Notes under the pieces: generated by a model
The model's database searches: none
Told to the model about the DNA's origin: nothing
What the model saw: only the letters and a program-made list of their open reading frames with translations
Program-made: the position numbers and the translations under genes
In this document: one piece after another, positions 1-7,845 of the stretch
How positions within the stretch are numbered: position 1 is the stretch's first letter
How the letters are laid out: every line of letters starts with the position of its first letter
Assembly: GCA_017387265.1 (NCBI GenBank)
Contig: JAFOFM010000200.1
Location: 1 to 10,996 of the forward strand
Reading direction: 5' to 3'
DNA length: 10,996 bases
Origin: Peptococcaceae bacterium
GTDB lineage: Bacteria; Bacillota; Peptococcia; Peptococcales; Peptococcaceae

Positions 1-1
1 G

Positions 2-946
2 ATCAGCCGCGGGCAGGCAGAGATGGAGTATCTGATACCGTATATTCGTGAAAACTTCAAAGGCTTTGAACATGCAGAGCTGGTTTCTACAGCTGAGCAG
101 CTGTATGTGCGAGAGAGTCGTCATATAATCGGGGAGTATCAGTTGACGATTGATGATGTACTGGAAAACCGTGACCAGTGGGATAAAATTGCTATTGGTG
201 CATATCCGGTAGATGTGCAGCCAACAGCGACTCAGACCTATGGCACAGTAATTGGCAGTCCGGACCGCTATGCGATTCCGTTCCGCAGTCTGGTGCCATT
301 ACAGGTTGATAACCTTCTGGTGGTAGGCCGCAGTGCTTCTTATACATCTCTGGCAGCCGGCAGTGCCCGCGTGATTCCGCTCGGGATGGCAGAAGGGGAG
401 GCAGCTGGTGCAGCAGCGGCATATTCTATCAATAATCAGATGGATTTTCGGGCGATGACACAGGATAAAAACGCTATTTTAAGTGTACAGAATATCTTAA
501 AGGCGCAGGGAGCTTATCTGGATGATTTCACAGTCCACGATGAGATTATGGATCACTGGGCCTATCAAGGGGTAAAAGTATTACGCAGTCTGGGTATTCT
601 GGATGGCGGTTATAACAATGATTATAAGCTGGATGAACCGGTAAGCCGCTGGCGTTATCAGAATATGATTAACAATGTGTTGAAAAAAACTGGTATCAAT
701 CAAGCCTATATCGAAGTAAATGATAATCCGCCGAACCGTCAGATTATCGGTACTGCTGCTAGAGCGATTGCAGCGGCAGAAGGTGTGAAGTATGAAAACG
801 ATTATCAGGTGTATCTGCAGGCACTGGAAGAACGGGGAATTCTGACAGAGGCGCTGAAACCATACTTTGAAGATGGGGAAAAACAGCCGAATGTGGCGGA
901 AGTGGTACAGCTGATGGCGAATGTATATCTGTATTTAGAAGGATAA
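2..946 (+). CDS. FAD-dependent oxidoreductase, 5'-truncated by window edge (copy 1 of 3)
   Basis: This is the C-terminal half of a FAD_oxidored (PF12831)-type flavoprotein. The reading frame is open to the left edge, and the residues before the ATG at 23 (ISRGQAE) align with the interior of the two downstream paralogs. That ATG is therefore internal, and the true start lies outside the window. Visible family motifs are the RESRHIIGEY segment (about 110-140), the PDRYAIPFRSLVP segment (about 270-300) and the C-terminal FAD-contact block GRSASYTSLAAGSARV followed by MAEGEAAG (about 328-408). From about position 536 the protein continues into an SLH-like repeat (HWAYQGVKVLRSLG, then DYKLDEP), and it ends in a second weaker one (GILTEALKPYF, then AEVVQLMANV). 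It is closer to copy 3 than to copy 2. For example, both share the DVLENRDQWDKIAI stretch that differs in copy 2. The N-terminal Rossmann motif and any signal peptide cannot be seen. The substrate is unknown. Confidence 0.9.
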   Translation: MSRGQAEMEYLIPYIRENFKGFEHAELVSTAEQLYVRESRHIIGEYQLTIDDVLENRDQWDKIAIGAYPVDVQPTATQTYGTVIGSPDRYAIPFRSLVPLQVDNLLVVGRSASYTSLAAGSARVIPLGMAEGEAAGAAAAYSINNQMDFRAMTQDKNAILSVQNILKAQGAYLDDFTVHDEIMDHWAYQGVKVLRSLGILDGGYNNDYKLDEPVSRWRYQNMINNVLKKTGINQAYIEVNDNPPNRQIIGTAARAIAAAEGVKYENDYQVYLQALEERGILTEALKPYFEDGEKQPNVAEVVQLMANVYLYLEG

Positions 947-950
947 ATCT

Positions 951-2780
951 ATGAAAAAAACAAAAATACTTGTTGTCTGTCTGCTTTTTGCATTCGCCTT
1001 AACCGGTTTCTGTGGCTGCGGCGGTACAGAAAAATATGATGTCATTGTAGTCGGCGGTGACCCGGAAGGGATTGCAGCAGCAGTAACTGCGGCACGAAAC
1101 GGTATGAACACACTGCTGATTGAGGATGATGAAGCACTTGGCGGTCTTATGACACTGGGTGGTTTGAATTTTATTGATATGTGTACTGGCGATGACGGGA
1201 CACTTTTGACACAGGGGACTTTTCTGGAATTTCATGATGCGGTAGGTGGTACGGCTTTTGATATCCAGAAAGCGAAAGACGTGTTTCTGCAGATGGTGGA
1301 AAATGAAGAAAATCTCACATTGAAGCTGAATGCAGAATTTATGGAACCGGTGATGGATGGCAATACCATTACCGGTGTTGTGGTGGAGCAGGACGGGAAA
1401 CAGATTACCTGCAAAGCCGGCAGTATTATTGATGCGACGGTGGATGCTGATGTGGCAGCTGCAGCCGGCGCATCGTATACGTATCTTGGTCAGGATTACG
1501 GGCATACCGAAAACGTGACCGGCGTGACACTGGTATTTGAAGTATCAGGTGTGAACTGGCAGGCTGTGAGTGATTATCTGAACGGGGATGATAACCCTAA
1601 CACTGGCTGTACTGGAAAGGCTGCCTGGGGCTATAACGAAGAAAGCTTTGCCTATGTGGCACAGGACAGCCAGACTCGTTTACGAGGTTTGAATGTTGCA
1701 CTTCAGGATAACGGCAATGTGCTGATTAACGGCTTTTTAATCTTTGGCGTAGAGCCGCTGGATGCGGCGAGCAAAGAAGCCGGTATTGAGCGTGGGAAAG
1801 CGGAACTGGAATATATTATTCCGTATCTGCGTGAGAATTACATCGGCTTTGAAAACGCTGAACTGGCCGGTACTGCAAGCCAGCTCTATGTGCGGGAAAG
1901 CCGTCATATTTTAGGGGAATATCAGCTTACGTTGGATGATGTAATGGAAAACCGCTGGTTTGATGACACTATCGCCATCGGGTCTTATCCGGTGGATGTG
2001 CCTCCGAATGCCAGACGTAATGTAGGGATTATTGTCGGAGCGCCGGATCGCTACGGGGTTCCGTTCCGATGCCTGGTGCCGCAGGAGATTGACGGCATAC
2101 TGGTGGTAGGCCGCAGTGCATCTTACACATCGCTGGCGGCAGGCAGTGCCCGGGTAATTCCGCTTGGTATGGCAGAAGGTGATGCGGCGGGTGTGGCTGC
2201 TGCTTATGCGAAAAATAACAATATGACGTTCCGTGATATCAGCCGGAGTGCAGAGGCTGTGACAGCCATTCAGCTGAGTCTGCAGGAGCAGGGAGCCTAC
2301 CTGCAGAAATGGGAGCCGATTGTGATGGACGTAGAAAAACACTGGGCCTATGAAGGTGTGAAAACGCTGCGGAGTCTGGGACTGGTGTATGGCAGTTATG
2401 AAAATGACTATCGGCTGGACGAACCGATTACTGTAAGTGAAGTGGACAATCTTCTGGAAGGATTGGACGGAAGCTCTCTGACCGATGTATGGCCGCATTC
2501 GGTTCATGCCAGCGTGCGGGATATTCTGGATGCGTCTATGAAGCTTGTCACATCCGCAGATGAAACCGAAGGCAAGACAGCACGGCAATGGCTGACAGAG
2601 GCAGGCATTTTAACCGAACAGCTGCAGCCGTATTTTGTCGATGACAATCGTGTGCCGAAACGAGCAGAGGTTATTATGCTGCTTGCCAATGTACGTAATT
2701 ATCAGATTGAGCAGATGGGTTTTACGGTGCACAATAGTGACGGGATGTCTTATGAGGCTGAAACAATAACAAAGAACTAA
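951..2780 (+). CDS. Putative lipoprotein FAD-dependent oxidoreductase with C-terminal SLH-like repeats (copy 2 of 3)
   Basis: This complete 609-residue flavoprotein is of the FAD_oxidored (PF12831) type. The start is supported by AGAAGGA at 937-943, seven bases upstream and overlapping the end of copy 1. Residues 1-22 form a signal peptide (MKKTK, then a hydrophobic core), with a lipobox-like FCGC putting the lipidated cysteine at 23; position -3 is atypical. The FAD-binding Rossmann fold starts almost at once: YDVIVVGGDPEG at 29-40, with Asp37 at the usual second glycine of GxGxxG, and Glu58 at the end of the second strand as the likely ribose ligand. The RESRHILGEY segment and the GRSASYTSLAAGSARV / MAEGDAAG block are present. 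An SLH-like repeat begins at His464 (HWAYEGVKTLRSLG), and a second, degenerate one ends near RAEVIMLLANV (571-581). It is the most divergent of the three copies. There is no twin-arginine motif, so Sec export and flavin loading outside the cytoplasm are inferred. The substrate is unknown. Confidence 0.9.
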   Translation: MKKTKILVVCLLFAFALTGFCGCGGTEKYDVIVVGGDPEGIAAAVTAARNGMNTLLIEDDEALGGLMTLGGLNFIDMCTGDDGTLLTQGTFLEFHDAVGGTAFDIQKAKDVFLQMVENEENLTLKLNAEFMEPVMDGNTITGVVVEQDGKQITCKAGSIIDATVDADVAAAAGASYTYLGQDYGHTENVTGVTLVFEVSGVNWQAVSDYLNGDDNPNTGCTGKAAWGYNEESFAYVAQDSQTRLRGLNVALQDNGNVLINGFLIFGVEPLDAASKEAGIERGKAELEYIIPYLRENYIGFENAELAGTASQLYVRESRHILGEYQLTLDDVMENRWFDDTIAIGSYPVDVPPNARRNVGIIVGAPDRYGVPFRCLVPQEIDGILVVGRSASYTSLAAGSARVIPLGMAEGDAAGVAAAYAKNNNMTFRDISRSAEAVTAIQLSLQEQGAYLQKWEPIVMDVEKHWAYEGVKTLRSLGLVYGSYENDYRLDEPITVSEVDNLLEGLDGSSLTDVWPHSVHASVRDILDASMKLVTSADETEGKTARQWLTEAGILTEQLQPYFVDDNRVPKRAEVIMLLANVRNYQIEQMGFTVHNSDGMSYEAETITKN

Positions 2781-2796
2781 TTACAGAGGTGAATAT

Positions 2797-4599
2797 ATGA
2801 AAAAAATAAAATGGTTCTCCATTATTTTGCTGCTGGCAGTCGCAATGTGTGGTCTGGCTGGATGTGGAGAGAACAGCAATGTGGCAGAACAGCCAATCCA
2901 AGAAGGTATGGATTACGATGTCATTGTAGTGGGCGGTGACCCGGAAGGGGTTTGCGCGGCGGTATCATCTGCACGCAGTGGGCTGAAAACATTGCTGATT
3001 GAAGATGACGAAGCGTTAGGCGGCCTGATGACATTAGGCAAACTGAACTTTATTGATATCTGTGAGAGTCGTGACGGCAGCATTTTAACCCAGGGGCTGT
3101 TTATGGAGTTTTATGATGCCGTTGGCGGAACTGCTTTTGATGTGGAAACTGCCAAGCAGTTCTTTTATGACTGGGTTGTGAACGAAAAAAATGCAACGCT
3201 GAAACTGAATACAGAATTTATTAAGCCTGTAATGGATGGAGATACGATTGTTGGTGTAGTTGTGGAAGAAAACGGGGAACAGGCAACCTATACAGCCAGT
3301 CGTATTATTGATGCTACTGTGGATGCCGATGTGGCTGCAGCGGCAGGCGCGCCATATACCGTTGCCGGTGAGGATATCGGTGAAAAAGAACGCCACATGG
3401 GCGTGACACTGGTATTTGAACTGTCTGGCGTTAACTGGGACAAAGTTGTAGACTATCTGGAGAACGACGACAATGAAGGTACCGGTGCTACTGACAAAAC
3501 TGCCTGGGGTTACACCAGGGAAGGTTATGCCTATGAGCCGAAAGATGACTTGATGCGTCTGAGAGGCTTTAACGTAGCTCGTCAGGATAACGGCAATGTA
3601 CTGGTAAATGCGCTGATTATTTTTGGTGTAGATGCTATGAGCGAGGAAAGCAAAGCGCAGGGTATTGCCCGTGCTCAGAAAGAACTGGAATATATTGTTC
3701 CATATGTACGGGAAAACTTTATCGGGTTTGAAAATGTTGAACTGGCAGGGACTGCAAGTCAGCTGTATATCCGGGAAAGTCGTCATATTATTGGGGAATA
3801 TCAGCTGACAATCGACGATGTGCTGGAAAATCGTGATCAGTGGGATAAAATTGCTATTGTAGCGTATCCGGCAGATATTCAGCCTACAGCAGGGCAGACC
3901 TATGGGACTGTTATCGGGAGCCCAGACAGATATGCGATTCCATTCCGCAGCATTGTGCCGCTGGAAGTAGAAAATATGCTTGTGATTGGCCGCAGTGCTT
4001 CTTATACTTCGCTGGCAGCCGGTAGCGCCCGTGTTATTCCGGTAGGGATGGCAGAAGGGGAAGCGGCTGGTGTGGCGTCGGCATATTCGTTAAATAATGC
4101 GATTAGTTTCCGTGATATGAGCGCTGATGAAGCGGCCATTGCTGATGTACAGAAAACCTTGAAGAAACAGGGTGCATATCTGGATGACTTTGAAGTGCAC
4201 GAAGCTTTTATGGAGCATTGGGCATATCCAGGTGTGAAAGTTATCCGCAGTCTGGGTCTGTTAGATGGCGGCTACAGTAATGATTACCGTTTAGATGAAC
4301 CAATGGGAAAATGGCGTCTGCAGAACATGATTAACAATTCGCTGAAAAAAACCGGCAGCGACTTTGCTCTGGTGGAAGATATTACTGACCCGGTAACCAA
4401 TGGAAATATGATTGCAGTGGCTGCTCGTCTGGCGGATGTAGAGGCAGACAGCTATACCGGCCAGCTGAGTGGTTTGCAGGAAAAAGGGATTGTGACAGAA
4501 GAAATTCTGAACCATATGGGTACAGAACACGAAGCGCCGATGGCTGCAGAGGCCATCATGATTGTGGCAAACCTGTACAATTATTATCTGGCCCAGTAA
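2797..4599 (+). CDS. Putative lipoprotein FAD-dependent oxidoreductase with C-terminal SLH-like repeats (copy 3 of 3)
   Basis: This complete 600-residue paralog of the two preceding genes begins 16 bases after copy 2. A strong site, AGAGGTGA at 2785-2792, lies four bases before the ATG. The signal peptide ends in a canonical lipobox, LAGC (20-23), so Cys23 is the expected lipidated N-terminus. A short polar linker (24-39) separates it from the FAD-binding Rossmann motif DVIVVGGDPEG (41-51), which again has Asp in place of the second glycine. The internal motifs match copy 1: RESRHIIGEY, then PDRYAIPFRS, then GRSASYTSLAAGSARV with MAEGEAAG. An SLH-like repeat starts at His474 (HWAYPGVKVIRSLG, then DYRLDEP), and a weaker second repeat closes the protein (AEAIMIVANLYNYY). 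The gene is the last in the array and is followed by a terminator. An envelope-anchored redox enzyme is inferred; neither substrate nor electron partner can be named from the sequence. Confidence 0.91.
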   Translation: MKKIKWFSIILLLAVAMCGLAGCGENSNVAEQPIQEGMDYDVIVVGGDPEGVCAAVSSARSGLKTLLIEDDEALGGLMTLGKLNFIDICESRDGSILTQGLFMEFYDAVGGTAFDVETAKQFFYDWVVNEKNATLKLNTEFIKPVMDGDTIVGVVVEENGEQATYTASRIIDATVDADVAAAAGAPYTVAGEDIGEKERHMGVTLVFELSGVNWDKVVDYLENDDNEGTGATDKTAWGYTREGYAYEPKDDLMRLRGFNVARQDNGNVLVNALIIFGVDAMSEESKAQGIARAQKELEYIVPYVRENFIGFENVELAGTASQLYIRESRHIIGEYQLTIDDVLENRDQWDKIAIVAYPADIQPTAGQTYGTVIGSPDRYAIPFRSIVPLEVENMLVIGRSASYTSLAAGSARVIPVGMAEGEAAGVASAYSLNNAISFRDMSADEAAIADVQKTLKKQGAYLDDFEVHEAFMEHWAYPGVKVIRSLGLLDGGYSNDYRLDEPMGKWRLQNMINNSLKKTGSDFALVEDITDPVTNGNMIAVAARLADVEADSYTGQLSGLQEKGIVTEEILNHMGTEHEAPMAAEAIMIVANLYNYYLAQ

Positions 4600-4630
4600 T
4601 CATATGACAGTAAATTTGATCTATCTTGAG

Positions 4631-4658
4631 AAGCGCAGGTGAAAGCCTGCGCTTTTTT
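4631..4658 (+). terminator. Rho-independent terminator of the flavoenzyme array
   Basis: A nine-base-pair stem (AAGCGCAGG at 4631-4639 with CCTGCGCTT at 4646-4654) encloses the loop TGAAAG. A run of six T at 4653-4658 follows, its first two bases overlapping the stem. It lies 31 bases after the stop of copy 3 and before the prfA promoter, so it separates the two units. Confidence 0.9.
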
Positions 4659-4690
4659 CTGTGTTTTTTGCAAACTGATAGATAAAAAAG

Positions 4691-4720
4691 TTGTAGCGCA
4701 ACAGGAATATATGATACAAT
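4691..4720 (+). promoter_or_regulatory. Candidate housekeeping promoter for prfA-prmC
   Basis: The -10 element is TACAAT (4715-4720), preceded by TGA as an extended -10 (TGATACAAT). A weak -35, TTGTAG (4691-4696), lies 18 bases upstream. The start of transcription would fall near 4727, giving a leader of about 34 bases. The position directly after the upstream terminator supports it. Confidence 0.55.
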
Positions 4721-4760
4721 AAAGTGTTAGTAAAAGATTTGGATTAATGGAGGCTATATT

Positions 4761-5831
4761 ATGTTAGATCGTCTGCAGATTTTAGAAGATAAATATGAAG
4801 AACTGAATCAGAAAATGGTAGATCCGGATGTGCTGAATAATCCGTCAGAACTGAATAAGCTGGCAAAAGCCCAGTCTGATCTGGAGGATGTGGTAGTAGC
4901 ATTCCGTCAGTATAAAAAAGTTTTGGGTGAACTGGAAGATTCCAAAATGATGCTGCAGGAAAAACTGGATCCGGAAATGGATGAAATGGTAAAGGCAGAA
5001 ATTAAAGAGCTGAACGAACAGAAAGAAAATCTGGAACAGCAGTTAACAATCCTGCTTCTGCCAAAAGATCCTAACGACAGCAAAAACGTTATTATGGAAG
5101 TTCGTGCTGGTACTGGCGGTGATGAAGCGGCTCTGTTTGCGGCGGATTTATACAAAATGTATGTGCGTTATGCTGAGGCGCAGGGCTGGAAGACAGAAGT
5201 TATGAACACTAACTACACAGATGTAGGCGGGTACAAAGAAATCACCTTCATGATTAACGGGAAGGGTGCATACAGCAAACTGAAATTCGAGGGCGGTGTA
5301 CATCGAGTACAGCGCGTACCAGCTACTGAAGCCAGTGGCCGTATTCATACATCTGCTGCTACTGTAGCGGTTCTGCCGGAAGCGGAAGAGGTAGAAGTAG
5401 AAATCAACATGAATGATTTACGCATTGACGTATTCTGCTCCAGCGGTCCTGGCGGCCAGTCGGTTAATACAACTCAGTCTGCTGTACGTGTTACTCATCT
5501 GCCAACCGGACTGGTTGTATCCTGTCAGGACGAAAAATCCCAGCAGATGAACAAAGAGAAAGCAATCAAAGTATTACGTTCCCGTCTGCTGGAAAAATAT
5601 CAGCAGGAAGCGCAGGGCGAACTGTCTGCACAGCGTAAAGGCATGATTGGCAGCGGTGACCGTAGTGAACGTATTCGTACCTATAATTTCCCGCAGGGCC
5701 GTGTAAGTGATCATCGTATTAACCTGACCGTACACAATCTGGACAAAGTACTGATGGGGAATCTGGACGAAATTATTGATGCGCTGATTACTACCGACCA
5801 GGCAGAAAAACTGAAAAATGCTGATGAATAG
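4761..5831 (+). CDS. prfA: Peptide chain release factor 1
   Basis: This cytoplasmic class I release factor reads UAA and UAG in the ribosomal A site and triggers peptide release. At 356 residues it has the usual family length. Domain 1 is a charged, helical N-terminal region (1-100). The anticodon-like tripeptide PAT lies at 187-189 within [14 protein letters not shown], which marks RF1 rather than RF2 (SPF). The catalytic GGQ is at 231-233 in [14 protein letters not shown]. The ATG is preceded by TGGAGG at 4748-4753, seven bases away. The stop codon lies inside the start region of prmC, whose product methylates the GGQ glutamine (here Gln233), so the pair is probably translationally coupled. 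The prfA-prmC pairing is common in Firmicutes. Nothing looks broken or unusual. Confidence 0.98.
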   Translation: MLDRLQILEDKYEELNQKMVDPDVLNNPSELNKLAKAQSDLEDVVVAFRQYKKVLGELEDSKMMLQEKLDPEMDEMVKAEIKELNEQKENLEQQLTILLLPKDPNDSKNVIMEVRAGTGGDEAALFAADLYKMYVRYAEAQGWKTEVMNTNYTDVGGYKEITFMINGKGAYSKLKFEGGVHRVQRVPATEASGRIHTSAATVAVLPEAEEVEVEINMNDLRIDVFCSSGPGGQSVNTTQSAVRVTHLPTGLVVSCQDEKSQQMNKEKAIKVLRSRLLEKYQQEAQGELSAQRKGMIGSGDRSERIRTYNFPQGRVSDHRINLTVHNLDKVLMGNLDEIIDALITTDQAEKLKNADE

Positions 5832-6657
5832 TAAGGATTTACTGAAATGGGCAGTGACTGAACTTGGCGTTGAGAAACGGCTGGAGGCTGAATTGCTTTT
5901 GTGCCATGTGCTGAATACCAACCGGGCACTGTTAATGGCGCATGACACCGATGAACTGGAAACGGAACAGGTTGAGATGTTTCGTGCACTGGTTGTGCGT
6001 CGCAAAGCGGATGAACCTTTGCAGTATTTGTTAGGCACTGCAAATTTTATGGGGCTGGAGCTGCTGGTAACACCAGCCGTGCTGATTCCTCGTTTTGATA
6101 CAGAACGTTTGGTGGAAAAAGCTTTGAAGCTGCTTGAAGACTGTGAAGAACCGGCTGTTCTGGATGTATGTACCGGCAGTGGTGCCATTGCGTTGGCATT
6201 ACAGCAGTATAAACCGAAAGCTACCGTTTATGCAGGGGATTTATCTGGTGAGGCGTTAGCTGTTGCCATGCAGAATAATGCCCGATGCGGGCTGGCTGTG
6301 CAGTTTCGGCAGGGGAATCTGTTAGAGCCATTTGCAGATTTAACCGGGAAACTGGATTTATTAGCTTCTAATCCGCCGTATATCACGACACAGGAAATGG
6401 GTGAACTGCCCGGTGATGTACTGCAGGAACCGCGGTTAGCCTTGTGGGGCGGCAATGACGGGCTGTATTTTTATCGTAAGATTACGGCAGAGGCAGGAGC
6501 TATGCTGAAACCCGGAGGCTGGCTGATTTTTGAAATCGGATGGACACAGGGGCCTGCTGTAGAGCAGTTATTAAAGAATGCCGGTTTTGAACAGACAGAG
6601 ATTATTAAAGACTGGCAGGGGCTTGACCGTGTGGTATGCGGCCGGAAACCGGAATAG
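5818..6657 (+). CDS. prmC: Release factor glutamine N5-methyltransferase
   Basis: This SAM-dependent methyltransferase (HemK/PrmC family) modifies the glutamine of the GGQ motif in release factors. It has 279 residues. An N-terminal helical domain (1-95) contains EPLQYLLG and PRFDTE, the equivalent of the family's PRPETE-like segment. The SAM-binding motif I is [15 protein letters not shown] (114-128), and the diagnostic catalytic NPPY is at 185-188. The coding region overlaps the end of prfA by 14 bases. A second in-frame ATG at 5824 is an equally plausible start. No strong ribosome binding site precedes either, which fits coupling to prfA translation. A terminator closes the unit shortly after the stop. 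Confidence 0.96.
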   Translation: MLMNSKDLLKWAVTELGVEKRLEAELLLCHVLNTNRALLMAHDTDELETEQVEMFRALVVRRKADEPLQYLLGTANFMGLELLVTPAVLIPRFDTERLVEKALKLLEDCEEPAVLDVCTGSGAIALALQQYKPKATVYAGDLSGEALAVAMQNNARCGLAVQFRQGNLLEPFADLTGKLDLLASNPPYITTQEMGELPGDVLQEPRLALWGGNDGLYFYRKITAEAGAMLKPGGWLIFEIGWTQGPAVEQLLKNAGFEQTEIIKDWQGLDRVVCGRKPE

Positions 6658-6668
6658 AATGAAATAAT

Positions 6669-6704
6669 AAAAAGAAGACGATACATGCATCGTCTTCTTT
6701 TTTT
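6669..6704 (+). terminator. Rho-independent terminator after prmC
   Basis: A long hairpin pairs AAAGAAGACGAT (6671-6682) with ATCGTCTTCTTT (6689-6700) around the loop ACATGC, and the T run continues to 6704. It begins 11 bases after the prmC stop. The A-rich left arm could also allow some function on the other strand, but no minus-strand gene needs it here. Confidence 0.9.
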
Positions 6705-6761
6705 GATGTAAAAAAGGAGTTTGAGAAAAAATATAGAATGTTAATTAATGGTAAATAATAA

Positions 6762-6768
6762 AGAGGAG
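6762..6768 (+). promoter_or_regulatory. Ribosome binding site that sets the spoIID start
   Basis: AGAGGAG lies eight bases before the ATG at 6777 but only two bases before an in-frame GTG at 6771. The normal spacing favours the ATG. Confidence 0.75.
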
Positions 6769-6776
6769 ATGTGTCG

Positions 6777-7784
6777 ATGGTTACGCGGATTAAATCGCCG
6801 GGTTTGAAAAAACGAAGACATAAACAGAAACGGCAGAGCCGTATAGCCTGGCTGGGTGTGATTTTTTGTGCAATTGTGTTGTATGGGGTATCTTCGCTGA
6901 TTGATTTAATTCCAGTACCGGAACCGGAATTGAATTCTGGACGTACAGTGCAGGTATATAATATGAAAACACATGAGCTGATGTCCCTGGACCTGGAACA
7001 GTATCTGGTGGGGGTAGTTGCTGCAGAAATGCCCGCCAGTTTTGATGAAGAAGCATTAAAAGCACAAACTGTGGCAGCGCGTACTTTTACAGTAAGTCGC
7101 ATGATAAGCCCGAATCCGGAAGTACAGAAACTGCATAGTCTAGCACAGCTCAGTACCAGCCCGGCAACCTGTCAGGCATGGATTGATGAGGAAGAACAGA
7201 AAAAACGCTGGGGAAGCGAATATCGCAAATATCATCGTAAAATTGTGCAGGCGATAGCGGATACTGCTGGCGAAGTACTTCGATATGACGGCATTTTAAT
7301 TGAGCCGGTATATCATGCCAGCTGTGGCGGGACTTCAACAGAGTCGGCGGAATATGTGTGGGGCAGTTTTCGACCATATTTGATTAGTGTTGTCTGTAAG
7401 CATGACAATGACCCGCACATTTGTACAAAAACCAGTATGACACTTACCGCTCTAGCCCAGAAGCTGCAGCTTCCGGATGTGATTCCAGCAATAGCAGCAG
7501 GTGATTATATACAGTTAATCAGCAGTACTGCATCTAATCGCGTACAGCAAATTAAAATTGGTGGCAGAACTTTTAGCGGGGCAGAACTGCGTAAGGCGTT
7601 AAATTTAAAGTCATCGTTAATCAGCTGGCAGATAGATGGTGAGAAAATCACATTTGTTACCAGTGGATATGGTCATGGTGTAGGTTTGTGTCAGTATGGC
7701 GCTGACCATTATGCAAGGCAGGGCGATGATTATCGTCAGATTTTAAATCGTTATTATCCAGGAGCACAGCTGTCACTGGAATAA
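6777..7784 (+). CDS. spoIID: Stage II sporulation protein D, engulfment peptidoglycan hydrolase
   Basis: SpoIID is a membrane-anchored lytic transglycosylase that, in the known sporulation pathway, trims peptidoglycan in the mother cell so that the membrane can engulf the forespore. From the ATG at 6777 the protein has 335 residues, close to the B. subtilis length. A basic N-terminus (KKRRHKQKRQSR) precedes one membrane segment (about 23-42). The conserved SpoIID block follows: the EQYLVGVVAAEMPASF region with the presumed catalytic Glu84, then EALKAQTVAARTF. Further motifs are HASCGGTSTESAEYVWG (from 180), a cysteine/histidine cluster (Cys207, His209, His214, Cys216) that might help bind zinc, and the C-terminal GYGHGVGLCQYGA (297-309). 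The spoIIQ-like gene follows, as in B. subtilis. In Bacillus this gene is under sigma-E; I found no convincing sigma-E promoter here. Confidence 0.95.
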   Translation: MVTRIKSPGLKKRRHKQKRQSRIAWLGVIFCAIVLYGVSSLIDLIPVPEPELNSGRTVQVYNMKTHELMSLDLEQYLVGVVAAEMPASFDEEALKAQTVAARTFTVSRMISPNPEVQKLHSLAQLSTSPATCQAWIDEEEQKKRWGSEYRKYHRKIVQAIADTAGEVLRYDGILIEPVYHASCGGTSTESAEYVWGSFRPYLISVVCKHDNDPHICTKTSMTLTALAQKLQLPDVIPAIAAGDYIQLISSTASNRVQQIKIGGRTFSGAELRKALNLKSSLISWQIDGEKITFVTSGYGHGVGLCQYGADHYARQGDDYRQILNRYYPGAQLSLE

Positions 7785-7800
7785 AGTAAAAACAGCATAG

Positions 7801-7831
7801 GAATAAAAACCTTCTGATATCGGCAATACTA
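7801..7831 (+). promoter_or_regulatory. Candidate sigma-F/sigma-G forespore promoter of the spoIIQ-like gene
   Basis: GGCAATACTA (7822-7831) fits the B. subtilis forespore -10 pattern GGnrAnAnTw at every defined position. GAATA (7801-7805), 16 bases upstream, fits four of five positions of the -35 pattern GywTA. Transcription would start near 7838, leaving a very short leader that just includes the ribosome binding site. This is a visual consensus match only. Confidence 0.55.
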
Positions 7832-7839
7832 CTGATGAC

Positions 7840-7845
7840 AGGAGG
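7840..7845 (+). promoter_or_regulatory. Ribosome binding site that sets the spoIIQ-like start
   Basis: A perfect AGGAGG lies seven bases before the ATG at 7853. An in-frame ATG at 7835 lies upstream of this site and would translate through it, so it is unlikely to be the start. Confidence 0.85.

Noticed and set aside
23..25. ATG at 23 as the start of the first flavoenzyme gene
   Set aside because: The frame is open to the window edge and the residues before this Met align with the interior of both downstream paralogs; it is an internal methionine.
1911..2588. Long antisense open frames inside the flavoenzyme genes and elsewhere (for example 1911-2588 and 3085-3786 on the minus strand)
   Set aside because: They lie opposite clearly coding, family-recognisable genes, have no family motifs, and look like frame shadows of similar base composition.
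1..4599. Repeated flavoenzyme segments as an insertion sequence or transposon array
   Set aside because: The similarity follows full-length paralogous coding sequences; no transposase, inverted terminal repeats or target duplications were seen.
6721..6760. Sigma-E or housekeeping promoter for spoIID
   Set aside because: TTGAGA with a weak ATTAAT 17 bases on, and an AATATA followed by TAAATAAT, can both be picked out, but the region is A/T-rich and neither match to the sigma-A or sigma-E pattern is good enough to call.
6771..6776. GTG at 6771 as the spoIID start
   Set aside because: It is only two bases from the AGAGGAG ribosome binding site, while the ATG at 6777 has normal spacing.
7795..7799. 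GCATA as the -35 of the forespore promoter
   Set aside because: It fits the -35 sequence well but lies 22 bases from the -10, too far; GAATA at 7801 has the right spacing.
7835..7837. ATG at 7835 as the start of the spoIIQ-like gene
   Set aside because: Translation would run through the AGGAGG site; that site is placed for the ATG at 7853.
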